A stretch of 64,000 bases of DNA from Ciona savignyi. Lineage: Eukaryota; Chordata; Ascidiacea; Phlebobranchia; Cionidae. The position numbers and the translations under genes were made by a program. The notes under the pieces were generated by a model. That model saw only the letters and a list, made by a program, of their open reading frames with translations, did no database searches and was not told the DNA's origin. The stretch covers positions 442,084 to 506,083 of the forward strand of contig CH003086.1 of assembly GCA_000149265.1 (NCBI GenBank), written 5' to 3'. Positions 10,721 to 23,120 of the stretch are shown one piece after another; positions within the stretch are counted from its first letter, which is position 1, and each line of letters starts with the position of its first letter.

Positions 10721-13700
10721 GGCAGAACACTCGTTTAACAATGACTAAGGGAGGATAGGATAGGATATAGGAGGATAGGATATGTGGGGCCAGGGATTTT
10801 TTAACAATCTATATTGGCCGGGACCAAGTCCCAGGATCCGCTGCCGTCTATATACCTAGTACATAAATCTCCGCTCCGACTCCATATGTACCCATATGGC
10901 GTGGAACTAAACTAGACTGGCAGCGGAACCTCCACTAAATAGAACAACCGGAAAACTCCACTTGTAGATATATTCTTTTTTAAGTTCTATGTCTATGTGT
11001 GTGTAATCGCACAACGCTTTATAAAGCAAATAATGACGTAGATGAAAAACAACTGCTTTAGGTGCCAATGACGTCATGAGGTAATAAGTGTCAATGACGT
11101 CATAAGGTAATGGCAGAACGAACACGGTTGGCGTCGATTAAATGAAATAAATGCAGTTTTTGCAAATATAATTTCAAAACTGCTACAACACCTTGCTTTC
11201 CCCACATTTAAGAGGTTTGTTTCAATGGTCAGAATTAGAATCTGTAACAAAATCTGAAAATCGTTTTCAAACTTAAGGCCTAGAGTATGCAATAAAAGCA
11301 ATAATAAGAACATAATCAAGCAAGGACAAACATGGTTAGTGGGTATGCTGTATGCCGAATGTTTAACCAAGCATTATTGAACATAAGAGGACGCTACAAG
11401 TATAAAAAACATTCTGACAATGCCGATTGTCAGTGATAAGGCGTGTGACGAAGGACTCTGCAGGTTACTCGTATATTTGGCATTGCCTGCTTTAAAGAGT
11501 AATAAGACTGATTGCCATTTTCATTGATCCATTCAAGGTGAAAATGGTTATACAAGAGGGCCAGCTCTTGTATTTAAGTGAAGGGTGAACCAGGGAGCGT
11601 GGAAAATTTCAACACGCGTAATATATATAAAACCGCGCCACTCTGGGCGAAAAACAAGGCCAGTATTTGCCTTTAGACTCGTATAATACACAAATAAAGC
11701 TGTATTCAGCAAACAAAGGGATGGAATAATGCTTGGGTTAAATCGCCTAGGGTGCACAAACCACTAACCTTTCTTTAATGTTGTAAGTGTCCGTATTGCA
11801 GTGTTCGTCAAATGTTTGCAGTAGATCAGCGTCATTTATATTTTTAAATTGTTGTGGGTTGTGACGTGTTGTTTCAGAACTATAATGCCAGGTGCATAAT
11901 GATCATTGTGGCGAGTTCTTGGGCGTGTCTTGTCGGGCAGGCTTCAGCTTGATTGTGAGATCTTCCAAAATGGAGGCATTGACTTGGGTTTTAACAACAG
12001 AAGGAATTCTGCGGCGAACTTGGTGACAATCTTGCTTCAGCTTATTTTCTTAGATCGGAAGGTTGCAGATTCAGATCGTGGGAAAACATGGTATCCCGCC
12101 TGTACATAAATGGATGCAAATCTAAAAAACGATTTCTCCGCAATGCGTAATGGTAGATTATTCTCTGTAATTTTCGTGGAGAAATATTGAAAATGCGAGC
12201 AGTGATAGCCTTTCTTTTTCAAGGCTTCGCCTCTTATTTCTATCGATTTTACACGAATTTACAAGTGACTAACTCAGCCAATAGGAGTCGCGTTAACTTG
12301 CGGAGAAGCTCTTTTTGTCAAGCAAGTCTTTCTTTACATTCTCTGTGAATTTCGTGCCGTTGAGAAAAAAAGGAGAGCGTTGGTGACGTTTTCGCAACAG
12401 GCGTTTATGCTTCGTGTTCACCAAAGCATGAATCCAGCTGGGCCTGCTGAGCGCACGATAAAGAAAAAGGCGGCGAGACTAGCTAGTTCGGTGTGCCCTG
12501 CTTTGAAGAATATTGGATATAGTATTTGTGTTTGTTTGCTTTTGTATGCCCTTTTTACACTTCCTTCACTGTTCTTATTTATACTTTTTATTATTTTAGT
12601 TCTACAAAACTAAAAACTTCAATGCGTTTTGGTTCAATTTTTCATAATATAGTTAGAATAAAGGAAAATTTCAATTAGGAATAGTAAAAAAACTACTGAA
12701 GATACAAATACAGTTCAAATTTTCCTGAGTACAAAAACTATTAGACAATCTACATTCCAATTTTCATATCATTTGGGCATACCAATAATTAGTGAGTATT
12801 TTCGTTTGTCAGTGCACCTCAAAATTTTTAAAGTCGAGCAGAATTTTCTTTACATAAAAAGTGGTGTTCACTAAAGTTTACATAATATATTATTTATTGG
12901 AGGTAGATTCTAGGTGTGCGGTTTGTTTAAAAGAGGGATAAATTATCTTTCCAACCATACTAAATATTAAATCATAGCATATATTTGAGAAAAACTGTGC
13001 TAATTTGAAAATGACCAAAAATTGTAAAAAACACTGCGGGACAGCATGTTTAAATTAATGCATTTGGCCGGGAGTGAAAGAGTTAAACGCATGTAACATA
13101 AAGAATGCAGTGTTGTCTACTCGTCCTCGGAATCGTTGTCTGTTTCGTAGTGAAAGTCTGGCTTGCTAGTATTAACGCAGTTCTATACATTCATTCCGGG
13201 CTGTTCTGTTATGCATCTTCGTATCATCATTGCTGGAAAAATATAAAGTAGAGCAAAGTTGTTCTAAGGTTAAACATCATTCAGTATGCAACTCAGTTTA
13301 TCTGCACGATACAAGCACTGCGTTTGATTTAAACTGTATGCACTTGTAGCTGAAGCAATTTCTCCTGTGTCTGAATCTTCAGAATCGGTTTCCGATGTAC
13401 AGGGAATAAAATCCGCAACTGCTATACTTTCAGAGAATACTATTTCACTTTCACATCGGGTCCCAGGTAGATGAAATTGTAACTGTGGGTAGTCTGCCCT
13501 CAATCTACGCTTCAGATGGTCGGCCCTGAACAACAGAACAGTTATAGCTTCATGGCGTGATTGAAATATCTACCATGCTTTCCATGGTTATAACGAAAAT
13601 AAATCAAACTGTGCAACACCGACACTGAACTTTTGGCATGTCATTATAATAATAAATTTACGCAAATTTAACCGGAAATCAAGTAGTGCCACAACTTTGG

Positions 13701-13994
13701 GAACGAAGTGTCACGTTACAGCTTTTGGCTTATGGCCTATAGGTGATATTGTCCGTATATATATTATTCTTTGATTTGAGGCTTATTTGCAACATAGAAA
13801 TCAACATAACATTAATTTTTTGCAGTTACCTTTGATAAGCGACAGCATTTAAATAACAGTATAATTTCCAACCATATATTGGCGAAAACATCCGTTTGAA
13901 TAAGAAAACGGTCAGATCTTTTATCTCATTAGCCTCTGTATAGAAGGCGTATTTCCCTCAGTCATGGTATTTAAAAAAGTATTTTGCTAAGTAA
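10721..13994. other. Interior between the inverted repeats, no confident gene
   Basis: A (GGATA)n run at about 10742-10785 resembles an isolated SINE tail. The rest has no recognisable host gene. The only reading frame with some protein-like character is on the minus strand at 13270-13533. A plus-strand frame at 12380-12613 ends in a hydrophobic run but matches nothing I know. Confidence 0.45.
13270..13533 (-). CDS. Unassigned reading frame, probably from a transposable element
   Basis: An 87-codon frame, written from its first ATG, encodes a basic start (ADHLKRRLRADYPQL), then RCESEIVF, then an acidic Ser/Asp/Glu-rich stretch. The order of a helix-like HLK.RL segment and a short hydrophobic strand resembles poorly characterised proteins often linked to metazoan transposons, from memory only. 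It sits between the inverted repeats at 10440-10720 and 13995-14205, so it may be the remnant of that element's coding part. No catalytic motif is visible and the ends could be splice boundaries. It could also be chance. Confidence 0.25.
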   Translation of the reverse strand: MFRADHLKRRLRADYPQLQFHLPGTRCESEIVFSESIAVADFIPCTSETDSEDSDTGEIASATSAYSLNQTQCLYRADKLSCILNDV

Positions 13995-14205
13995 CAATGG
14001 TGGTGATTCCCCAATGTTTGTGCGGTTAGAAACAGCATGGGCTAGGCTGCGCGCCTCTGTTCTCGTTTAGCTGTGAAGTTTTTCCGATGTAGTAACTTAA
14101 AATTTTCAATTAAAAATTTGGAGGGTTTTGGGTTTAGGTTGCAGATCCAAGCTTCAATTTTAAATTGTGAAAACATCTAAAACTTCATTTGGTAAGATTT
14201 TGAGT
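13995..14205 (-). repeat. Inverted-repeat pair, right arm
   Basis: Reverse complement of the left arm at 10440-10720; see that entry for the shared blocks. It lacks about 70 bp present in the middle of the left arm. Confidence 0.75.
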
Positions 14206-14258
14206 GACAGCTACTCTTTTTGTGAGGTCAGTTGCATCGGAAAGATAAGGAGAATAAT

Positions 14259-14475
14259 TGGTTGAATGCTCTAAAACGCTTGGATCGCTTGGATCACTTA
14301 GATTGCTATGGAAAGTAATTCTAACCCTGTCCCAAACACTAATCTCAACCCCAGAACTAACTTTAACCCCAACCCTAACATTATTATCATGGCTCTTCCT
14401 ATTGTAATTACGAAGTATAGTAAGCGATCCAAGCGCTCCAAGCGATTTAAGCGCTCCATGCGTTCCAAGCGGTCC
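14259..14475. repeat. Imperfect palindrome built of ~9-bp repeats
   Basis: The left side carries repeats of the type CGCTTGGAT (14268-14295). The right side (14419-14472) carries the complementary type, ATCCAAGCG/CTCCAAGCG, several times. The spacer has CCCCAACCCTAAC-like runs. A similar C-rich segment occurs in reverse complement at about 5280-5330. A small MITE is the likeliest explanation. Confidence 0.55.
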
Positions 14476-14606
14476 TGTAGTATTTAGAGGGACCGTGCGA
14501 AAAGTCAATAACCCCATCTCTGACAGATTAGTCTAGTGTGTTAGAGTTGCCTTTTAGCTCAATCTCAAGCCTCAAGGGTTACAGTTTCGAAACTAGCCTA
14601 AAACAA

Positions 14607-17600
14607 ATGTTAAGAATACGCACAAGAAATTTGCACACAACGTTATCAAAGTTTGTCCGAAACAGCTATCCACTTAAACCTTCGTCCATCACCGGAACAG
14701 CTAAAAAGTTGGGGTATGTATGATTGAATTAACAATTTGTATTAAACATATTCTGTTGCTAAATATGCATGTTAGTGAAAGTCAAATAAGAAAACTGAAA
14801 AGAATAACGGTAAAACTTTAAATAGATGTATAAGTGAGACACCCTGCTATCACAATGGAAAATGACTCTGAACCCTATAGCACTCCTACTTTACTCCCAA
14901 TAACTAAATACACATTCGTTTTGTTTAACTCGATGCTCGCCAATTGTGGGGAACATCTTAACAGAATGTTTTATGTGAAAAGCTTGGCTAAAATGTGGAA
15001 CGCACAGACTGAGAAGAGAATAAAAGTAATAATTTGAACGCGCAGCATTTGCCGCTGCCATATCCTGGCAGGATTCCCAGAATTAGACTATGTGTTTTAC
15101 TGTATTTGCATTTTATCAAGATTAAAGAACCTTAACCATGAATGTTTGTAATTTTGCTTATAATGCCAAATAGAGAAATTACGATTTTACTTAATGAAGC
15201 CGCTTTAAAAAAATTTAACTGAAAATACATGGTGACATCACTGTCTAAAATTTGCATTATAATGGGGACAATGTCATTTCACCTCGTTGGATTGTATTAG
15301 TTTTCTGTTATGGAGAGCTTTATGCAATGTGACTAGGTATACAACGTGACTTTTAGTGATTAATTAACTATATACATGGTTTGTTTAAATAAGAAGTGGA
15401 TTTGAATGGTTCATTAAATGCCAATTAAGCTTAAATGGGCTAAGGGTTTTAATAATTTTTAAATATGCAATCTTGTGTTGCCTATGCCTATGACAAAAGT
15501 AAAAAGATGGAGTATTTTGTACTTCACATAGCAAGTACTATGTTTTTTTTACTTCGTATAAGTACTATGTATGCGATATTAATGGCTAACGTTAAAAATG
15601 TTATGTTAAAATGCGAAATTCTTATTAGGATTGGCGTCATGACTTAGAAAAACAGGAACATTTTTTTCTTGTCGAAACTGTTAAAGTTTGGTCTGAAGTT
15701 GACGAATATTGCAAATACGATTCTAAAATAACTTTTTGCAACATGAAACTATCTAATTTATTTGTCACTCTTTCTGCCTTTAAAATGTACTACCAAAATT
15801 GACATATTTTTATTTTGTGTAGCATGTCGTTTTATGCTTAGTTATTAACATTCCGAGCTGTTGTGCATTCGCTAATGATTATCCTGTTCCTTTTTTTATG
15901 GTGCTATATAACATAGTGATTTAAAACTTACCAACAAAAACTATCATAATGAGATAAAATCAGAACCGGTATTAATATACCAAATGCAGACTCCTTGAAA
16001 GTTTAAAAAAAATAATTTTTAAGATTAATTTAAATGACTAAAAATACTACCGTTAATTGTATATACCAAAGAAGAGCCAAAACAGAAAGACCCTCGGCTA
16101 ACGGACCATTAGCCAAATGCTTGTGGGATCGACACCAGCCGCTAGTAAATTGATTGTCCATAAGCTAAACACTAAACGGAGATTGCCTAAATGCAGTGAT
16201 TTGTTGGGATGAGTAAATACTGTATAAATGCCCATTTCGTATTTAAAATTAGACACTGCAATGTAACTTAAATTCAAGCATAGTGTAATATCTTGATTAC
16301 CCACATTCTCACTAAGTTTCCACCTATGAAATATAGTAACCTGTTTAAAGTTGCTATGTTCTGAACCTCAATTCAACTTTTTGGCATAATTTAATTAATG
16401 AATGTTCATTTTGCTAATATTTTAGATTCAAGAATGCCCAAGAAATGTATCCAGAGTATCCACTTGATGAGACTCCGAAGTTATGGATGATTATTCAGGT
16501 GCAGCGGTTAAAATATCGGCCATATTGGGAGAAAGAAGCGATGAGAGAACTTGGCCTATACAGCGTGAGAGACATTCTTGATAACTCAAATTCTGCACTT
16601 TGATTAACTATAGTGTTATTTAGGAGTTGCACAATATAATTCTTTACTGTCTTAAAACAGTTCTAAAATAGTAATTTTAAGTACTATTCCAGAATATTTG
16701 TTTTGTTTTTTTGTCCAATAGTCATGGTTTTTTTGCTAAACAATGCACAAGCACAGGCAATAACCAGATCTTAGGTGTAGAGTTCTGCTAATAGGTGGAT
16801 GTGCAAATAAAAACTATCAGTTGCGCGATAGTGCTAACTTTTTTAGGAAAATATTATTATTTGTACAATTTAGAACCTTTATATTGTATTATACGGTTCC
16901 ACTGTATACATAACATCAACAATTTTCTCAATGGAATTAAAAAAATTAGACTCCATCCAAAATAGTTGCTAAACGTTGTTTTTGTTTGTTTGATTTGTTC
17001 AATTTCACTACTAACAATTTTAACTGGGTAAGCCCTTCTGTTAATGTTTTATTCCAAACTTCGATGCAGGCTGGATTTCTGCATTTTTTGCAATTTTTCA
17101 TGAAAGAGGCATTAGAAACCCACTCACTCTATAGAACAGAGGCTGTTGATGGAAGTAGGACAAGATTGCTGTTCCACAAAGAAACTGCATTTTCTAAAAA
17201 TCCTATTTTTAATCATTGGACAAACCAACACTGGTTGTCAACCTGTTTAGAATTTGAGCGAAAGTTACCTTAGATTATGAATTTGTGAGAGCCCATGCTC
17301 TTTGTTTTAAGAGCTTACGTTCTGGTCACCGAAGTAAAACTTGAGAGTTTCCTGACTTTTGTGCTGTTAAGAACTGTACAGAAAAATTTTACTACACTAA
17401 GGCCTTTGCCTCCAAACCCATTAAGATGTTGATTAAAAGCTGTCAACATAAGTTTGTTAAATACTGTGGGGACTATTTAAATCATTGGAATGTTGTAGTG
17501 CACAACAACGACTTTCTGGATCAAGGCTCAACAAGTACCTTTAGTAAATGAAAATGTACTAATGAATTTAAGAATAAAGGTTGTTAACGAAAAGTATTTT

Positions 17601-20600
17601 TTGGGCGCTAACGGAAAGTCCTATGGTGCCGTATATGCAGAAAAATTCCTGTTGTTTTCTGTTCTGTTTACTTGGCTGGTGATTACCCCAAGGGACCTCT
17701 TTGGCACAAGATCTAAGAGCTTGTCACTCTTTAAGAGCTTGTCAACTGTCTAACCCAGTGGTTCTCATTGGTTGCAACGCCTTTTCAAAAGTTTACTGAG
17801 CTTGCGACGAACCAGTCATTAAAATATTTCATATTTAGTGATATTGCACATGTAATGAAGAAATGAAATGCAATAAAAGAACAATACCCACGTCCCAGCC
17901 CGTTAGTATTTTAGTTAAAATTTAATTAATGTGACGTGTTGGCTTATTTTTACAAAGATCGTGGAACCTTGTGAGAATCTTTGAAACTGCCACCCTCATT
18001 TCTCTTTAAACGTCTATTCGTAATGATATTTACTTATAATGAGTGTAGTTTCGAACGCAATGGCTGTGCGACGCCCTACATGATTTCAAACGACGCACCA
18101 GGGCGTCGCAACGCACAGTTTGAGAACCTCTGGTCTAACCTTTTGTAAAGAGAATCAGAGGTAAGGTCCTTAAACCTTACTCCTACAAACATGCTTTGCA
18201 TTGAGAAATTAAACGTATTGGTGCAAATTGTGTAATGAGGTGAGCACCCTGACACCAACAGCCCTGCTTCATCGAATCCTCAAGAAGCATTGATCTTTTC
18301 AGATTGAACTTTGTCATAATGTTAATATCACCAACCAAATGGAGATTTTACGAGCAATTCATCATACACCTTACATGTTCTATTGTACACACAATTTAAA
18401 GGCCCACCTAGTCACCCAGTTAAAGAGTGGTTCTCAGTTCAAGCTGGCGATTACTGGCAAGTCAGAAACGTTATTACAGCTGAAAGTGTAAAGCAGTGGT
18501 TCCCAACCTGGGGGTCGCAACCCCCAAAGGGGTCTTAAAGCATGTTAAAGGGGGTTGCGAAGCTGTTGCTAATGTAAGAACAAAGGTGAATGTCAGTAGG
18601 ACTGGGTACTGGTACGCTAGTAGTATGTTCTATCTTGTGTATAATTTTTAATTGAGACATTTCATTCGGACTGCTTTGTAGCACAATATTATTGCATCAG
18701 TATGCGTCCACTGTGAAGTCATATCGTCCACTGTGATGTCATAAACTCTATGACCACATGACTGTAAACGTGCAATAGCTGCAAATTGGAACTCTATTAG
18801 GGAAAAAGTCTAGTACAGTATATTATACAACAGAAATCTGTCAAGACTTGAAATTGGTAAATATTGTTAAGGGGAGCATCGTAGGCTACACGTTTAGCTG
18901 CAGACCTACAAGGTCAACCATCGCACTGATTTGTTAATAAATGCAAGTAAAACATTTTTGTGCTAACTTTCTAATTTTACATTTAGGAAAGAATAGAAGT
19001 GTCGGTCACGAAATCTTCGATAATTTTTAAGAGGGTCACCAAGACAAAAAGGTTGGGAACCACTGGTGTAAAGGTTGTTTTTATATAATATAAACCATTC
19101 AAAATCTCATGACCCAATGGATTTTATCCAATTCTTCGTTAGAAAGGGTTGGACATCCTTTGCCCCTTTTCATCCAGATCTTTAAAGCATCTCTCTTGTC
19201 GGGTTGCATCTTCACACAATTGATATTTGCAATATTGGTTTACTCACCCACACCAAAAGAGAAATGACTACTGTATGGCAACAACATATCGACCTCTTAG
19301 TCTCACGTCATTCTTAATGAAATGATTTAAGAGACTCATTTTTAGTATCTGCATGAGGGACCCATTGGACTATGCAGAAAATATAATGTCAGTAAAATAC
19401 CGAACAGCCCAGGTTAAACCGAGTGACTGTACCAAGAAAAAAAGAGAAATAGGTTGCCCACAAGGTGGAATCCAATCCTTTTTGGTATTGAACTTCCTGG
19501 TGGACACTTTACTGCACCATTTCACCAGTCAAGAGATTGCTCTTGTGCAAGCATACGCCGATGACTTGAGTGGCATCATATCTGGCCCAGACCCATCAAC
19601 AATTGGGAATTGGGATGATTGCAAAGCTATGTCTATGGAAAGGGGCAATAAACAAATACCTCTGCTTTGCTCCTGCAAAGACGTTTTTTGTCATGTTCAC
19701 AAGAAGAAAAATGGCGTTTCACACAACGTCGAGCTTAGTTTATCAAATGAAGATAAGTATTTTGTCAAGCTGTCTTGAAAGCTTCACCATGCAAGTAAGA
19801 TTAAAAAAAGAAACTGCTGCTCTCACACAATGCTAGTTGCCCCCACATGGGGACAACAGCAAAACATAATGGGCTTTACCGTTATATATAGAAGTATTGA
19901 ATTAAATTAGGCCAGTTTAACCTGGAAATCCACCAAACTACAATAACTAAGCGAAATTATAACGCACCATTACAATGTATATGAAAAATCGGTACACTTA
20001 AAATCAACATGAATCAATAAAAAATGCTCCAATCAATATAAATCAACACCATATTAAAAGGTAATTTTTACCAAAAATTTAATATACAGCTTTCACAGAA
20101 ATAAGTTTATAAGAACTCGCTGCTCTTATCCCATTTTTTAAAGACATTTTTCATTTTTGACAAACTTGCTTAATTCACAAACGTAACCAAAACAAATGAA
20201 ACGACAGATTTACATTAGCAATAAAAGTTTGGACAGGTACCCACAAAGACATAGAGGTTTTATAAGTAAGACAGATAGAAATGTAAAAATCATGGTATAG
20301 CACTAGCGGCAGTTATAATGTATTGTTTTTAAATTAAAAGAAGTATATTATTAAACAATATCAATGTCTTTGTGGTACGTATACGATATAAACTGCAATG
20401 CCATTATTTTAAAGATAAAGCCTTTGTTTTGTATTTTCACATTTTTGTCATGCTGAAAGAGCAGTGTTCTAACAGTGGATACGGTGCCTTTAATGCTAAG
20501 TGTAGATTGAAACAGTGTAAGCTGATATACTTTAATATAGCTTGGTTTAAGCAATACAGGTATGGTTCTTATATAATAAAGTAAAATTATTTGCTTAAAT

Positions 20601-22793
20601 AATGGACTAACAACTGCGGTATATTTCTATAAACTTGGTAATAAATTAACATTCTTTATTGGTTCAAATAGAAAATGCCTTTTTTTAACTCGAATTGAGT
20701 TTAAGCAATTTAAAAGGGGCAAGTGCACTTTTGTTTCTCAGCAAGAGGGTAAATATATATTTTTTATTTCAGACTTTGAAAATTGTAAATATTGTATATA
20801 AGATAAAATATTGCCCATTACATTGGAAACCAATTCAAATTATAAAAAAGATGTCCACCAGCAGAATTCAATCTGTATTGGGACTTTTACTGCCCTTAAT
20901 GTACAGAAGATCTAATTAAATGGTGTAGAAATTCCTTAAATTCATGGTTGCATGGCACATAGGAGGAGGATAGGATAGAATATTCATGTTTATCCCCGTT
21001 AGTGGGAAAACCAAGGGGTTAACAAACGGGCAATCTTCAGATCGAATAGCGAACCCATTAATCCACCGGGTTTAGGCAATATTCATTACCTGCCTTGCCC
21101 AATGACACAACCGACTATCTAGTGACCAACTGCGAATCTGCAACCGTTCGGCTGAAAGGCGACACACTTAACCACTAGACTAACATGTCGGACAATCCTA
21201 TTCTCACATGCTAACACCAATAGCATTAGGTTGTAAAAAGATTATCCTTAGTTGTTGAGTTACGTCACCGTCACCTGATTAGATTAAAACAATTTTGTTT
21301 TTGACAAAAGCAGTTTGCTTTTCAAAGCTCTTAAGAAGGAGATTTACGAGGAACTTAAAAATTGAGAGCCGCAAAGCATTAAGTGTCCAAGCGTAAACCG
21401 CTGGACACAATTTTGGACCAAATTCCTACAGGAAGAATTTAACTTCTGCCACCATTTTTCTTAAGAGGATGTTCAACAAATAGGTTAAACTGTACCAATT
21501 TATTTTGCTTAATATAAGGTTTAACGACCCTCTTGCTTTTTACTGACGTGTTTAAATAAACATCCATTGTTCATGCATTGATTGTTTGATGAAAAAGTGT
21601 TTGCTTTTATTTTTCTCTGTGTTTTTTCTTTAATTTAAAAATTTAAACAGCAACAGCCTTAGTGCCTTGTATAACCAAACTGATGTTTGATTATCTAATC
21701 CAGTCTCCAGTTTAAAAAACACTTCAAACTTCCTAAACATGTAGATTGTGCATGTATTCTCCGTCTTTCAATACTCACCTAATACCATTACTACCCGAAA
21801 GTTGTCTTTTTCACATTGCCTATGGTGTTTTGGTTTAAGACACTCGTTAAATGCATATATTTACTTTATTCAGAATAAATGTGTGAACACTTTTGAAGTC
21901 ATAATTGCACGAGACAGAGCGTCTTAAGAATCACTGCTTTGTTGGCTTAAACCCAGTACCAACTTTGCATAAACACTTTTATCCGAATGATTTAAATAAT
22001 TTTTAAACTGCAAGAACAAAATAAACTATTTTAGAAATTACAGAAAAATAGTTCACAGGGGTAAAACCTGAACTATCTAATGGTGTGATTTTTATAAAGT
22101 ACTTCTTTATCTCGGATATTTTGTACTTGGTTTTTACAAACTAATAAATGTTGCTTACTGGTAGTAAAGTTTGTTTTATTTTAGGTAAACGATGTAAGTA
22201 TCCAGATTAATTCACCTAATATGAATGAAGTTTTATGGAGCATCAAACATCTAATCAAGTTAGTAAAACATATTTTACTGCCTGTCGCCTTTCAAACGAA
22301 GGGTTTTAGGTTTAAATACAGGTCACTAGCTAGGCAGTTGTAACCTAAGGCACTTAACAGCCATTACCTTAACCCAGTGGATTAATGGGTTCTAACCCAT
22401 TAATCCACATTTCAAAGGTCTTCTTTTATATTTAAATTTAATTATTAATAATTTCATACGGAAGTGGGTACTGTTTAATTATTATGCCTAAACATTAATA
22501 CTTACCATATTTGCCACTTTTAGTATTAACATTTAATATGGAGACTTTAATTTTTTTGACCTAGAATAAGGATTAAAAAAACAAATATTATTCTCTTACC
22601 CTAATCTATTTTAAGGATTCAGCCGATTCGAATGACCCAAGGTGAACCCACAAAAGATGATATAGGATACACTCAGCTTAAATGGAATGGTGAATTTGAA
22701 ATTAAGACAAAAATTCAATCGAACGATGACCCAAAAAATGTTGTTCCAATAGCTCCAGAAGAGGAATGGAAGGTGGTTAGAATTGTTCTTTAA
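14607..22793 (+). CDS. MRPL30: Mitochondrial ribosomal protein uL30m
   Basis: This is a large-subunit protein of the mitochondrial ribosome. Four exons join in phase: 14607-14713, 16426-16564, 22185-22258 and 22616-22793, giving 165 residues (human 161). The start gives a basic, Ser/Thr-rich mitochondrial presequence (MLRIRTRNLHTTL). An in-frame ATG at 14538 is an alternative. Family landmarks in order are LWMIIQVQRLKYRPYWEKE, then LGLYSV, then IKHLIKIQPIRM and a C-terminal LKWNGEFEIK segment, each with a human counterpart. Exon 2 must be cut at CAGC|GTGAGA; reading through stops after 12 more codons. The intron 16565-22184 is 5.6 kb, far longer than its neighbours, because of mobile elements. 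AATAAA at 22985-22990 follows. An alternative ending is discussed at 23121-23285. Confidence 0.93.
17096..17560 (+). mobile_element. BEL/Pao-type LTR retrotransposon fossil
   Basis: This is a short broken remnant in the long intron of MRPL30. It holds a stretch resembling the zinc-knuckle region of BEL/Pao polyproteins (ALCFKSLRSGHRSK) and, further on, a protease-like LDQGST motif. No LTRs were recognised. It is clearly inactive, with several breaks, and looks old. Family assignment rests on these two motifs; edges are approximate. Confidence 0.5.
17756..18132. mobile_element. hAT-type MITE in MRPL30 intron
   Basis: The left end is CAGTGGTTCTCA and the right end is TGAGAACCTCTG, matching at 11 of 12 positions as inverted repeats. 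A perfect 8-bp duplication, GTCTAACC, flanks it at 17748-17755 and 18133-18140. GCAACGC motifs sit inside both ends. It is 377 bp and non-coding. Confidence 0.9.
18494..19065. mobile_element. Second hAT-type MITE in MRPL30 intron
   Basis: The 16-bp terminal inverted repeats CAGTGGTTCCCAACCT are perfect. A perfect 8-bp duplication, GTGTAAAG, lies at 18486-18493 and 19066-19073. It is 572 bp and non-coding. The intact ends suggest a fairly recent insertion. Confidence 0.92.
19353..19880 (+). mobile_element. LINE reverse transcriptase fragment
   Basis: The frame from 19353 encodes reverse transcriptase core motifs: IGCPQGGIQS, then VDTLLHHF, then the catalytic-site block VQAYADDLSGI with YADD. 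The reading then moves to the frame of 19570-19836, which continues with FAPAKTFFVMFTRRKMAF, so at least one frameshift separates the finger/palm part from the following segment. The motif style fits the I-group of LINEs (I, R1, LOA), several of which occur in Ciona. It is 5'-truncated and has no endonuclease. Confidence 0.82.
20958..21193 (-). mobile_element. tRNA-derived SINE
   Basis: Antisense copy. The (GGATA)n tail is at the left, then ATTCATGTTTATCCCCGTTAGTG, and the head (AAAGGCGACACACTTAACC) is at the right. The middle is shortened relative to 49474-49790. It sits in the MRPL30 long intron. Confidence 0.85.
22280..22400 (+). mobile_element. SINE fragment in last MRPL30 intron
   Basis: Plus-strand fragment. 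It holds GTCGCCTTTCAAACGAA, CACTAGCTAG, GGCACTTAACAG and CAGTGGATTAATGGGTT in family order. The body and tail beyond this are missing. Confidence 0.75.
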
Positions 22794-22984
22794 ATATGGA
22801 TGTCTTTACAACGTGTGGTGATGCAACATACTTAAATGGTTATTGAGTTGTTGAGAAAATACAATGCTAAAAGCTTAGGTTTGTTCAACAGGGCACAACA
22901 CAATTGACAATTTAGAATTACATATATGCTCCTTTTTTTTGTCACATATTTGTTTATTGTGTATCACATCACAATAGTAATTTT

Positions 22985-22990
22985 AATAAA
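22985..22990 (+). promoter_or_regulatory. Polyadenylation signal for the short MRPL30 form
   Basis: AATAAA lies 192 bp beyond the stop codon at 22791-22793. It is the first canonical signal after the four-exon form. Confidence 0.5.
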
Positions 22991-23120
22991 AACATAATAG
23001 TTAAAAAAGCTGTAATATTTGCATCAATTGAAAACTGAAGTGAACACACACATATATATGCCTATTCTATCTAGAATTTGCACAAGACTAGCTTATATAC
23101 TAATTAATCACTCTTTAAAG

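Noticed and set aside
12380-12613. Frame with hydrophobic C-terminus
   Set aside because: No family resemblance, no signal peptide at its start, and AT-rich translation by chance explains the hydrophobic run.
14340-14385. Telomere-like CCCTAAC/CCCCAACCC runs
   Set aside because: Only two or three imperfect units within a palindromic repeat; not an interstitial telomere array.
14538-14606. Upstream in-frame ATG for MRPL30
   Set aside because: The 23 added residues are not presequence-like, whereas the sequence from 14607 is a typical basic mitochondrial leader. It is kept only as an alternative start.
16565-16602. Read-through of MRPL30 exon 2 to an early stop
   Set aside because: It would remove the second half of the uL30 fold. 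The exact continuation of the family (IKHLIKIQPIRM...) is found in phase at 22185 and 22616.
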